Shown piece after piece: positions 8,351-15,649 of a DNA stretch of 64,000 nucleotides; positions within the stretch are counted from its first letter, which is position 1; the number at the start of each line of letters is the position of its first letter. A model generated the notes under the pieces. The model had not been told where the DNA came from. It made no database searches and worked only from the letters and a program-made list of their open reading frames with translations. The translations under genes and the position numbers were made by a program. Source of the DNA: Alistipes sp. (GTDB taxonomy: Bacteria; Bacteroidota; Bacteroidia; Bacteroidales; Rikenellaceae); assembly GCA_017465055.1 (NCBI GenBank), contig JAFTWZ010000029.1, positions 1-64,000 of the forward strand. The letters are read 5' to 3'.

Positions 8351-9313
8351 ATGAAGGAGCAGTTGGCAAATCTCGACACGCTGAGCATCAACCTCGGAGC
8401 AGGTGAGATGGTGGTGGTAAACATCATCTTGGCAATAGTGATGTTCGGCGTAGCCTTAGGTATCAAATTCCAAACCTTTAAGGATGTATTCAAGAACCCC
8501 AAGTCGGTAATCGTCGGTATACTCCTGCAGTGGATTATGTTGCCTGCCATAACCTGCCTTTTGGCCATCGTGCTCAACCCATTTATCACGCCTATGATTG
8601 CCATAGGTATGTTGCTCGTGGCCTCGTGCCCTGGAGGCAATATCTCGAACTTTATGTCGTCACTCTCAAAGGGCAACGTCGAGTTGTCGGTATCGATGAC
8701 TGCCATTACCACAGCCTTTGCGCCCCTCGTTACGCCACTAAACTTCTGGCTATGGGGCACGCTATACTGCCGCTTTGCATCGGTGCGCAACGATATCCCA
8801 ACGCTCGAGATTCCGTTTATGGATATGCTTGAGCAGATACTTCTAATCTTGGGCCTGCCTATCATTGCCGGTATGCTCTTCTCGCACTACTTCCCCAATG
8901 GCGCAAAACGCATTATGAAGCCCTTGCAGTTGCTCTCTATCGTGCTGTTTATAGGTATGGTGGCAGTGTCGCTGTCGCAGGTATTGGCCGCGCTGGAGCC
9001 TCGCTGGGCGGTGTATGCCAGCATCCTATGTGCGCTCTTGGTTGTGGTGCTGCACAACGCCTCGGCACTCAGTACGGGCTATTTCGGGGCTAAGATGATG
9101 AAGCTACCAATGCAGGACCGCCGCTCGCTAACCATCGAGGTGGGTATACAAAACTCGGGTCTTGGCCTTGCGCTGCTCTTCAATCCCGCAATCTTCGACC
9201 CTGCGCTATGGAGCCACAACGGAGGTATGGTCCTCATCACAGCACTCTGGGGCGTGTGGCATATAGTCTCGGGATTGACCGTGGCCAGCATCTTCCGTCG
9301 TATGGATAAATAG
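8351..9313 (+). CDS. Bile acid:sodium symporter (BASS) family transporter
   Basis: The 320-residue inner-membrane protein has about nine or ten hydrophobic helices. The segment MLLVASCPGGNISNFMSSL matches the helix-crossing signature of the BASS/ASBT family (SBF domain, PF01758), and a second repeat-like motif IEVGIQNSGLGLAL occurs in the C-terminal half, as in the inverted-repeat fold. Substrates in this family range from bile acids to small organic acids, so none is assigned here. The next gene starts 9 bases downstream, suggesting one transcript with the acyltransferase and the barrel protein. Confidence 0.85.
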   Translation: MKEQLANLDTLSINLGAGEMVVVNIILAIVMFGVALGIKFQTFKDVFKNPKSVIVGILLQWIMLPAITCLLAIVLNPFITPMIAIGMLLVASCPGGNISNFMSSLSKGNVELSVSMTAITTAFAPLVTPLNFWLWGTLYCRFASVRNDIPTLEIPFMDMLEQILLILGLPIIAGMLFSHYFPNGAKRIMKPLQLLSIVLFIGMVAVSLSQVLAALEPRWAVYASILCALLVVVLHNASALSTGYFGAKMMKLPMQDRRSLTIEVGIQNSGLGLALLFNPAIFDPALWSHNGGMVLITALWGVWHIVSGLTVASIFRRMDK

Positions 9314-9321
9314 CCAAGCCT

Positions 9322-10665
9322 ATGCCACGTCAAAAGAGGATTCAAGATTACGATTTCTGGTATAGCTTCCTGCGTCACTATGTCGACTTTATGGTGCGCA
9401 GGTCTTACCGCGACCTTAGGTATGTGGGTCGTGAGCGTCTGCCTAAGGATGGCGCGATAATCTACGCTCCGAACCATACGGGCACGCTTATGGATGCTAT
9501 GGTGCTACTGGCGATGGATCGTAGCCCAAAAGTCTTTGTCGCTCGCGCCGACATCTTTAAGAAGCCACTTCTTAAGAAGATATTTACCTTCCTAAAGATT
9601 ATGCCCATAATGCGTATGCGCGATGGTATCGACGAGGTTAAGCGTAACAATGAGACTATAGAGCGTGCTGTCGAGGTGCTGCGCGACAGAGTACCTTTCT
9701 GCATCTTTCCCGAGGGTATGCACCAGACTAAGTACTCGTCGTTGCCCCTCTCTAAGGGTATCTTCCGCATCGCGTTCCAGGCCCACGAACTTATGGGCAC
9801 CACGCCGCTATATATAGTACCTATGGGCATTCGCTACGGTAGCTTCTTCCGTTTCCGCTCTACGGTACGTGTGCAGGTGGGTAACCCGATAAACGTCGGC
9901 GACTTCATTCGTGAACACAGCGATATCACGCCTCAGGAGCAGATGAACCGTATGCGCGAGCTGTTGGAGGAGCGTCTGCGTGAGTCGATATTCTACATCC
10001 CCAACGACGAGGACTACGAGCCTACGTACGAGATATGCGCTGCGGTGGTGTCGAAGCAACGTGAGCACCTCGAGAGTGAACCTAAGTATCGCAGTATGCG
10101 CGGTATGGATGTATATTTCGAGGCTAACAATATGACCGTCAAGCATCTTGACTACCTCAAGAGGGCTAACCCCGAACTATCTTGCGAGTTGCTGCGCTTA
10201 GGTCGCGAGGCTGCGGCTATGCGCCAGCGCGATGGCATCACGCTTAAGTCGGTGGCGGTGCGCTATCCGATCGTCTCGCGCATACTCAAGCTACTAATAT
10301 TCCTCGTCACACTACCTTATGCGTTGGCTGCGGCAGTGGCGTCGTTGCCCGTTACGCTCCTCTGTCGCTTCATCTTTAAGAAGTTCAAGGATCAGGCCTT
10401 CCGCAACTCGGTGCGCTACCTCATCTATCTTGTCGTGTGGCCCATCGTGATGCTACTATACGCCATCATAGCCTTTGTCTCAGCCCCCTGGCAGGTGGCC
10501 TTAATCGCGGTGCTACTGCTGCTCCCATCGCCATTTGTTGCCGACGAGAGCTACCGTCTTATGCGCCTTATGGTATCGGACTATAGGCTGTGGCGTAATA
10601 AGCCTCTACGAGCGAAGTACGATAGAATCAAGAAGTTAATGTTCGAAGATAGAGAAGATAAATAG
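9322..10665 (+). CDS. PlsC-like lysophospholipid acyltransferase with C-terminal membrane region
   Basis: The 447-residue protein has a glycerophosphate acyltransferase domain in its first 220 residues. The catalytic histidine and aspartate are in NHTGTLMDAM (His52 and Asp58, spaced HX5D; HX4D is canonical), and the FPEG block is CIFPEGMHQ near residue 130. The C-terminal third has several hydrophobic helices (about residues 310-410). It probably acylates lysophosphatidic acid or a related lipid at the inner membrane. The 24-base gap to the outer-membrane barrel gene indicates co-transcription. Confidence 0.85.
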   Translation: MPRQKRIQDYDFWYSFLRHYVDFMVRRSYRDLRYVGRERLPKDGAIIYAPNHTGTLMDAMVLLAMDRSPKVFVARADIFKKPLLKKIFTFLKIMPIMRMRDGIDEVKRNNETIERAVEVLRDRVPFCIFPEGMHQTKYSSLPLSKGIFRIAFQAHELMGTTPLYIVPMGIRYGSFFRFRSTVRVQVGNPINVGDFIREHSDITPQEQMNRMRELLEERLRESIFYIPNDEDYEPTYEICAAVVSKQREHLESEPKYRSMRGMDVYFEANNMTVKHLDYLKRANPELSCELLRLGREAAAMRQRDGITLKSVAVRYPIVSRILKLLIFLVTLPYALAAAVASLPVTLLCRFIFKKFKDQAFRNSVRYLIYLVVWPIVMLLYAIIAFVSAPWQVALIAVLLLLPSPFVADESYRLMRLMVSDYRLWRNKPLRAKYDRIKKLMFEDREDK

Positions 10666-10689
10666 AGAGATAATAGATAACTATAGCTT

Positions 10690-12126
10690 ATGAAGAGACT
10701 ACTACTAACAACAATTATGGCCCTTATTATGGTGCCACAACTACTCTTGGCTCAGAGTGCCGAGACTACGACGTCGGAGGCCGAAGCGCCTAAGGCTAAG
10801 AGCGAGATAATAAAAACAGGTCTTAACTTTGGCCCTCTACCAGCTGTGGCTTTCGATGCCGACAAGGGCTTCCAGCTCGGTGCGCTACTCAATATATACA
10901 ACTATGGCGATGGCTCGACATATCCCAATCCTATGTCGCACTGGTATATGGAGGCATCGTGGTTTACTAAGGGCTCTATGCAGCTTATCTTCTGGTACGA
11001 CAACAAGACACTCATCCCCGGCGTGCGCTGGTCTTCGGCCGTGACCTTCACAAACGACAAGGCTATGGACTTCTATGGCTTCAATGGCTATATGTCGCAC
11101 TACGATGCCGAGATGGTGGCTCTGGGCAAGGATAAGAGCAACCACGATAACTTTATCTACACCCCCAAGTATCGCTTGCAGCGCCTTCAGGTGCTCGCCA
11201 AGACCGACTTTGTGGGTAACATATGGGATAACAAATTCTTCTGGGAGGCTGGCTACCACTTCAGCTACTTCAAGCAGGGATACAAGGATCAGCAGGCACT
11301 AAACCTCGCTAAGATTAATAAGGGTAAGAAGGATTACAAGATGTTCCCCGAGAGCGAGCCTACAATCTTCGATATGTATCGCCGTTGGGGTCTTATCTCC
11401 GAAGATGAGGCGTGGGGTGGTATCAACAGCACCGTGCGTCTTGGTCTGTTGTTCGATACTCGCGATAAGGAGGGTGCTCCCTCGCGCGGCATCTGGGCCG
11501 AGTGCCACGTTATTGTAGCTCCTAAGTGGCTCGGTACGACAAATCCATATTACAAGTATTCGCTCACGTTCCGCCACTATGTGCCTATCGTGAAGAACGA
11601 TATTCTTACGTTTGCCTATCGTCTCAACTACGAGGGTACTTTCGGCAACGAGGCCCCATACTACATCCTGCCATTTATCACTACCGTGGGCCAGGCCTAC
11701 GACCGTGACGGTATGGGTGGCTACCGAACAATTCGAGGTATTATGCGTAACCGCGTGCAGGGCCTCGATATGGCATCGTACAATATGGAGTTCCGTTGGC
11801 GATTTGTTAGCTTCCCACTCTGGAAGCAGAATATAGCCTTTGGTCTTAGCCTCTTTAGCGATGGTACGATGGTCACTAAGGGGCGCGATATGTCGTTCCG
11901 TGGCGAGGAGCAATATCGTGCTGAGTATGACGCCTATATGGCCGAGGGTGCTGATTCCGACCGCCCACATATCACGGTCGGCGCTGGCCTGCGCTTCATT
12001 ATGAACCAGAACTTCATTGTAGCTTTCGAGTATGGTTTGCCTGTGAGCAAGTTTAGCAGCAACCCAGTTATCAAGAATCAGGATGGCAAGGGTGCTTTCT
12101 ACATTAACACGGGTTATCTTTTCTAA
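10690..12126 (+). CDS. Omp85/BamA-like outer membrane beta-barrel protein
   Basis: A cleavable signal peptide (MKRLLLTTIMALIMVPQLLLAQ) is followed by a short Ala/Glu/Lys linker and then a roughly 430-residue barrel of alternating aromatic strands. A late GGYRTIRGIMRNR resembles the conserved RG-containing loop of Omp85 surface-antigen domains, and the chain ends in Phe (NTGYLF), the usual outer-membrane insertion signal. POTRA domains are absent or very short, so this is not BamA itself. It is the last gene of the transporter-acyltransferase-barrel run, which ends at a strong hairpin. Confidence 0.8.
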   Translation: MKRLLLTTIMALIMVPQLLLAQSAETTTSEAEAPKAKSEIIKTGLNFGPLPAVAFDADKGFQLGALLNIYNYGDGSTYPNPMSHWYMEASWFTKGSMQLIFWYDNKTLIPGVRWSSAVTFTNDKAMDFYGFNGYMSHYDAEMVALGKDKSNHDNFIYTPKYRLQRLQVLAKTDFVGNIWDNKFFWEAGYHFSYFKQGYKDQQALNLAKINKGKKDYKMFPESEPTIFDMYRRWGLISEDEAWGGINSTVRLGLLFDTRDKEGAPSRGIWAECHVIVAPKWLGTTNPYYKYSLTFRHYVPIVKNDILTFAYRLNYEGTFGNEAPYYILPFITTVGQAYDRDGMGGYRTIRGIMRNRVQGLDMASYNMEFRWRFVSFPLWKQNIAFGLSLFSDGTMVTKGRDMSFRGEEQYRAEYDAYMAEGADSDRPHITVGAGLRFIMNQNFIVAFEYGLPVSKFSSNPVIKNQDGKGAFYINTGYLF

Positions 12127-12141
12127 TCACAGAGACGTATG

Positions 12142-12173
12142 GAATGCCACGGGCCACTATGCTCGTGGCATTC
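12142..12173 (+). terminator. Terminator after the Omp85-like gene
   Basis: A 10 bp perfect stem, GAATGCCACG with CGTGGCATTC, encloses a 12-base loop 15 bases past the stop codon and is followed by TATTTGG. The U-tract is weak. Confidence 0.65.
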
Positions 12174-12214
12174 TATTTGGTCGTAGCATAGAGACGTGGA
12201 GCTTGCGCGTGGGG

Positions 12215-12653
12215 GGCTCAGTCGTAAATTGGATCAGGCGATAATTCTTGTGGAGTAATAAATAACATTAATACGTCATCGCGAAGAATTGCATCTACGA
12301 GCGGTAGTGATACCTACTTGGGTCTATGCAATTCTGTGGCGATCTTCATTTGTTTATACTTCCGCACTGATACGTAAGAGTTGTAATCACAATTCGCACC
12401 ACACACACGTCTATCAATCACGCTCCGCACAGCATACACGACTATCAATCACACTCCGTGCGGCTATATAAACAGCGGAAGACCCCCACGTCGGAGCATA
12501 GTGGCGTTATCACACTCCGCAAACTCATACTTGCTCCTCCTCGGGGTGACGATATTTAATTCTTCCCACTGAAAATTTACGATAGAGACCATATATCGAC
12601 TCAAAACAATTTTCGCATATTTTTTATGTCCCACCGGAATTTACGACTGAGCC
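12215..12653 (-). mobile_element. MITE-like element, copy B (complete, 16 bp terminal inverted repeats)
   Basis: The ends are perfect inverted repeats: GGCTCAGTCGTAAATT (12215-12230) and AATTTACGACTGAGCC (12638-12653). The interior has no credible gene and matches copies A and C. It includes the fold with outer stem 12285-12294/12326-12335, two tandem ACTATCAATCAC-type units near 12410-12455, and the GGAGGAGCAAG block (minus strand) near 12530. A degenerate copy of the right end lies at 12567-12592. Small non-coding DNA with inverted ends and several genomic copies fits a miniature inverted-repeat transposable element. No flanking target duplication was obvious. Confidence 0.75.
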
Positions 12654-12698
12654 AATATATTACCACATAGGGAGAGCATATCCATCTTTGGTAGCAAC

Positions 12699-12728
12699 AA
12701 AAAGAGCCTATCCATAGGGATAGACTCC
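12699..12728 (-). terminator. Terminator of the 12748-15389 operon
   Basis: On the minus strand an imperfect stem GGAGTCTATCC/GGATAGGCTC is followed by TTTTTG, 20 bases after the lipoprotein stop codon. Confidence 0.65.
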
Positions 12729-12747
12729 GTGAAAATATAGGATGTTG

Positions 12748-13527
12748 TTAGTGAATATCTGGTTCCATTTCACCATTTCTAAATGCCATTACCCAATGAT
12801 TGGCATTTTTTTTCTGCACTGTTGTCGCTACTGTCGCTCGTTGTACCACATATACATTTGTTTCCCCTCCATCTGCACTCCACCAAATATCGTGCTCTGC
12901 AAACTGAGATTCCATAAAATCTTGGCGATTCCCCCTATATACATACATTTCTTCTATCGATGGCAAGTGCCATTCCATATTATTTTGGGGGTCAATGTTC
13001 ATATCTATGCAGTATGCAAATGCTGGATAGTTTTTATACGAATCTTTACCATTTGTTGTTTTTTTCAATTCGTAAACAACTCGTGTCAATTCGAGTCCAG
13101 TCATCCCATTTTCGCCTATTGGTTCATTATACATTATAGACTCAGGAAGTGCCCATTTCATTTCTTTAGGACTTATATAGTTGCGAGCTTGCACTACGCA
13201 GAACTTCCCGATTTCTTGCTGACCGCTGTAAATATATACAGTATCACTCCTATATCCTCTATCATACTCATTATTTTCAACAGCATAGAACGTAAGCAAA
13301 TCGTGGTCGCACTCCAGCCGTTGAATCCAATATGATCCATACTTAGTTTTAGCATTTATATTATGTGGTATTACTCCGTTAAATGGCAACGATACTCGCA
13401 CATTTTGTCCGTGATGATTTAGACTTACATTTTTTATCTCGGGCAAATATTCACAATTTTCACTTATCGCTTCCTTTTCACAGGCACAAGCTATGCAAAC
13501 TATAAGGCACATCAATAATCTTCTCAT
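12748..13527 (-). CDS. Putative lipoprotein of unknown function
   Basis: I do not recognise a family. The 259-residue product starts MRRLLMCLIVCIACACEKE, a signal peptide with a lipobox (IACAC), so it is probably a surface or periplasmic lipoprotein. After about 90 beta-rich residues (possibly a BACON-like or all-Thr-type fold around NGVIPHNINAK), the C-terminal half reads YCIDMNIDP...EWHLPSIEEMYVYRGN...WWSADGG. That resembles the EWRLPT...YWSS pattern of DUF1566/FISUMP-type lectin-like domains. Base composition is clearly AT-richer than the flanking chromosome, suggesting transfer. It follows the DUF4041 gene by 30 bases. Confidence 0.65.
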   Translation of the reverse strand: MRRLLMCLIVCIACACEKEAISENCEYLPEIKNVSLNHHGQNVRVSLPFNGVIPHNINAKTKYGSYWIQRLECDHDLLTFYAVENNEYDRGYRSDTVYIYSGQQEIGKFCVVQARNYISPKEMKWALPESIMYNEPIGENGMTGLELTRVVYELKKTTNGKDSYKNYPAFAYCIDMNIDPQNNMEWHLPSIEEMYVYRGNRQDFMESQFAEHDIWWSADGGETNVYVVQRATVATTVQKKNANHWVMAFRNGEMEPDIH

Positions 13528-13557
13528 ACTACATATAGTTTTTAACGGTTAATAAAT

Positions 13558-15018
13558 CTATCCATATAGTTGTTCAGGGAATGCCGATGTGTATGGCGTA
13601 CTCCTTTGTTCTGCCTCCAATGCTTTCGCTTTACTCTCTCTGAAATCTCTCGCCTCGGCGGTCTTAGTGAACTCTATCGTGGCATTACTTTTGTGTACCT
13701 CTGCTTCTATCTCTTCAAGAGTAACCTTGAAGAACTCCTTTCGTAGGTTCACTTGATTTACTCGCTTGGCTTCAAATACCTTATGTAGCTTAGCCTCTAA
13801 CGATGGTGCATCCTCACTAAAGATTAGCGCGTGGACATCAAAGGGAAATGGAACACTCGCATCTCCCAACTCTCTAATTCTATCCAGTGGGTCGAGTCGG
13901 CGAGTCATACCTATCTTATATACGCCTTCTCCAAACGAACCTATGTTGGATATCACATATATATGTCCTCTTTTGGTCTGCTGCGCCATAGATAAGGCTC
14001 TTTCTCTATTTGCTTCAGCTTCTTGCAATCGTGCTTCAAGCTCCGTAATCTTTGCTTGCATCTTCTCTTGCTTCTTGCCCTCCACAAGTTCTATCTCAAT
14101 CCTCGCCTTCTCAAGAGCCTTCTCATACATCTCCCTCTCTCTATCTGCCTTTGCCAAAGCTGCATCTATCTCTCGGCGAGCCTTCTCCTCCTCTCGCATC
14201 TGCTCTCGAATAGCCCGCTGTTCCTCTTTCTCTTCGTGTTTCTTGAGCTTATACTCAAAGGCAAGGCGTAGCTCTTTAATCTTCAAGTCCATATAGTGCT
14301 CGGTGATATATATGCCTTGTCGCTGATAGCCCTTGTTAATAACCTCGCGCGATTTTCGGATGCGCTCCTCCATTTTTGTTACATTGTTCCAATCAACATT
14401 AGCAACAAAGCTGTCGCACTCTCCATTAAAGGCTCTAAGCATCACCTTCTTTATACCTCGCACCATCACTTGACCTTGCGAAAGGCTACCGTTCCAGCTT
14501 ATGCCATCACCACCCTTTACTGCACCTTCAGGTATAAGATTTTTTTGTCGCTCTCTTATTTCGGTTATCGCATCTTTATAGCTCCCAGGTGTGTCGAAAT
14601 CAAAGTGTGGCTCATATACACCAAAGTCCGCCAGCTCTAAATTATCGGTATATAATGCGATTGCTTTTTCAAGTTCCTTATATGTGGCAAGCCCTGAACT
14701 GTATTGCGCCGACAATGCCTCAACTTGTTGTGTAAGGTTGTCTATTTGCTCTTTACGCTTTGCTTGTAGCTCTTCAAACTCTACTTTAGCATTGTCTAAT
14801 ATCTCGTTTAGCTCTCTTTGCATCGAAGCTATTTGAGCCTCAGCCTCCGACACTTGGCGTGCTATCTCGGCTTCAGCATCGACTATACCCTCATATTTTG
14901 AAAGTGCAGATATACGCCCTTGTAGCAATTCTATCTCCTTGTCTCTATCTTCTATGCCCTTGCGTAAAGTCGTTATCTCTGCCAACTCTTTACGCTTAAA
15001 AAAGTCGAAAAACCCCAT
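13558..15018 (-). CDS. DUF4041 coiled-coil protein with C-terminal GIY-YIG (T5orf172) nuclease-like domain
   Basis: The 486-residue protein opens with MGFFDFFKRKELAEI and a coiled coil (about residues 15-120). A DUF4041-like region (roughly 130-260, with SYKDAITEIRERQK and NKGYQRQGIYITEHY) is followed by a long Glu/Arg-rich coiled coil (about 260-345). The last domain starts at residue 351: GHIYVISNIGSFGEGVYKIGMTRR has the GIY-YIG-type beta pair and catalytic Arg, and SLEAKLHKVF carries the helix Glu. The family is common in phages, plasmids and genomic islands, and its function is not established. The gene is 2 bases from the upstream small coiled-coil gene, so the two are coupled. Confidence 0.85.
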   Translation of the reverse strand: MGFFDFFKRKELAEITTLRKGIEDRDKEIELLQGRISALSKYEGIVDAEAEIARQVSEAEAQIASMQRELNEILDNAKVEFEELQAKRKEQIDNLTQQVEALSAQYSSGLATYKELEKAIALYTDNLELADFGVYEPHFDFDTPGSYKDAITEIRERQKNLIPEGAVKGGDGISWNGSLSQGQVMVRGIKKVMLRAFNGECDSFVANVDWNNVTKMEERIRKSREVINKGYQRQGIYITEHYMDLKIKELRLAFEYKLKKHEEKEEQRAIREQMREEEKARREIDAALAKADREREMYEKALEKARIEIELVEGKKQEKMQAKITELEARLQEAEANRERALSMAQQTKRGHIYVISNIGSFGEGVYKIGMTRRLDPLDRIRELGDASVPFPFDVHALIFSEDAPSLEAKLHKVFEAKRVNQVNLRKEFFKVTLEEIEAEVHKSNATIEFTKTAEARDFRESKAKALEAEQRSTPYTSAFPEQLYG

Positions 15019-15020
15019 AC

Positions 15021-15389
15021 TTACTCCTTATTTATTATCTTATCCACGAGGGCATCTTGGCGTTGCTGTAGGCGCTCCATACGCTTGCTCTGCTCCCTTA
15101 TCTCTGCTATAAGCTCATCCTGAGCATCGAGCATCTGCTGCTGTGCCTCCACCATTTGCTTTATCTGCTCATCCCTATTCTTCACAAGTGTTGATAGATT
15201 GGATGCCAGCGTGAGGTTGGTATTCGTGCGGAACATAGATACCACGATGCCTATGCTGTATACATTATCCCTTTCGATAAAGACCCCCTCAAACTCAGGA
15301 TTATGGGGCTTGAGTGTGTGGCCATTCTCTCGCACATATACCTTGCGCAACATTGCTCCGTAAACCTTTGTATCAACAAGGTTTGCCAA
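15021..15389 (-). CDS. Small coiled-coil protein of unknown function
   Basis: The 122-residue frame opens at a TTG (15389) shortly after an in-frame stop; an ATG at residue 13 (MLRKVYVRENG) is the alternative start. Residues 10-55 form a mixed beta region (VFIERDNVYSIGIVVSMFR). Residues 65-120 form a heptad-like Gln/Glu/Arg coiled coil (QQQMLDAQDELIAEIREQ). There is no signal peptide. It immediately precedes the DUF4041/GIY-YIG gene and may form a complex with it through the coiled coils. That is inference from adjacency and shared architecture. Confidence 0.6.
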   Translation of the reverse strand: MANLVDTKVYGAMLRKVYVRENGHTLKPHNPEFEGVFIERDNVYSIGIVVSMFRTNTNLTLASNLSTLVKNRDEQIKQMVEAQQQMLDAQDELIAEIREQSKRMERLQQRQDALVDKIINKE

Positions 15390-15401
15390 ATTCTGCCACT
15401 A

Positions 15402-15456
15402 TATAAAAGAAGAACATCAACAACTTGCTAACTATTAGCTTGTTACCGATGTTCTT
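15402..15456 (-). terminator. Terminator of tRNA-Met
   Basis: Just 3 bases beyond the tRNA 3' end, the minus strand has AAGAACATC (15456-15448) pairing with GATGTTCTT (15418-15410). Inner GCTAA/TTAGC pairing reinforces the stem, and CTTTTAT follows. Confidence 0.7.
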
Positions 15457-15458
15457 AG

Positions 15459-15532
15459 TAGCGAGAGAGAGACTTGAACTCTCGACCTCATGATTATGAA
15501 TCATGCGCTCTGACCAGCTGAGCTATCTCGCC
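15459..15532 (-). tRNA. tRNA-Met (anticodon CAT)
   Basis: The minus strand forms a 74-base cloverleaf: acceptor GGCGAGA/TCTCGCT with a G-U first pair, D-arm AGCTCAGCTGGTCAGAGC, anticodon stem CATGA/TCATG around TTCATAA, T-arm GAGAGTTCAAGTCTCTC, and discriminator A. CCA is not encoded. The paired 1-72 end argues against the initiator. A tRNA-Ile with modified C34 cannot be excluded from sequence alone, but the overall arms fit elongator Met. It borders an AT-rich accessory patch. Confidence 0.9.
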
Positions 15533-15550
15533 ATTGCCTTAAAAGCGTTG

Positions 15551-15580
15551 CAAAGATAGAGCTTTTTTCTCAACTTCCAA
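15551..15580 (-). promoter_or_regulatory. Promoter of tRNA-Met
   Basis: On the minus strand: TTG (15580-15578), a 19-base spacer, TATCTTTG (15558-15551). Both elements and the spacing fit the consensus exactly. Confidence 0.75.
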
Positions 15581-15649
15581 AATATTTTGCAACTTTTTTA
15601 ATAAATTTATCTACTCTGAGCTGGTATCGCATAGATGCCATAACCTCTA

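Noticed and set aside
12742..13335. 197-residue plus-strand frame over the lipoprotein gene
   Set aside because: Composition (His/Cys/Phe-rich) is typical of an antisense shadow. The minus frame has a signal peptide and terminator.
13558..15018. Homing endonuclease inside an intron or intein
   Set aside because: The GIY-YIG domain is fused to DUF4041 and coiled coils in an operon; no intron core or split host gene surrounds it.
12660..15532. Island integrated at the 3' end of tRNA-Met with a duplicated attachment site
   Set aside because: I looked for a second copy of the tRNA-Met 3' end near the far side of the AT-rich patch and found none, and no integrase gene is present.
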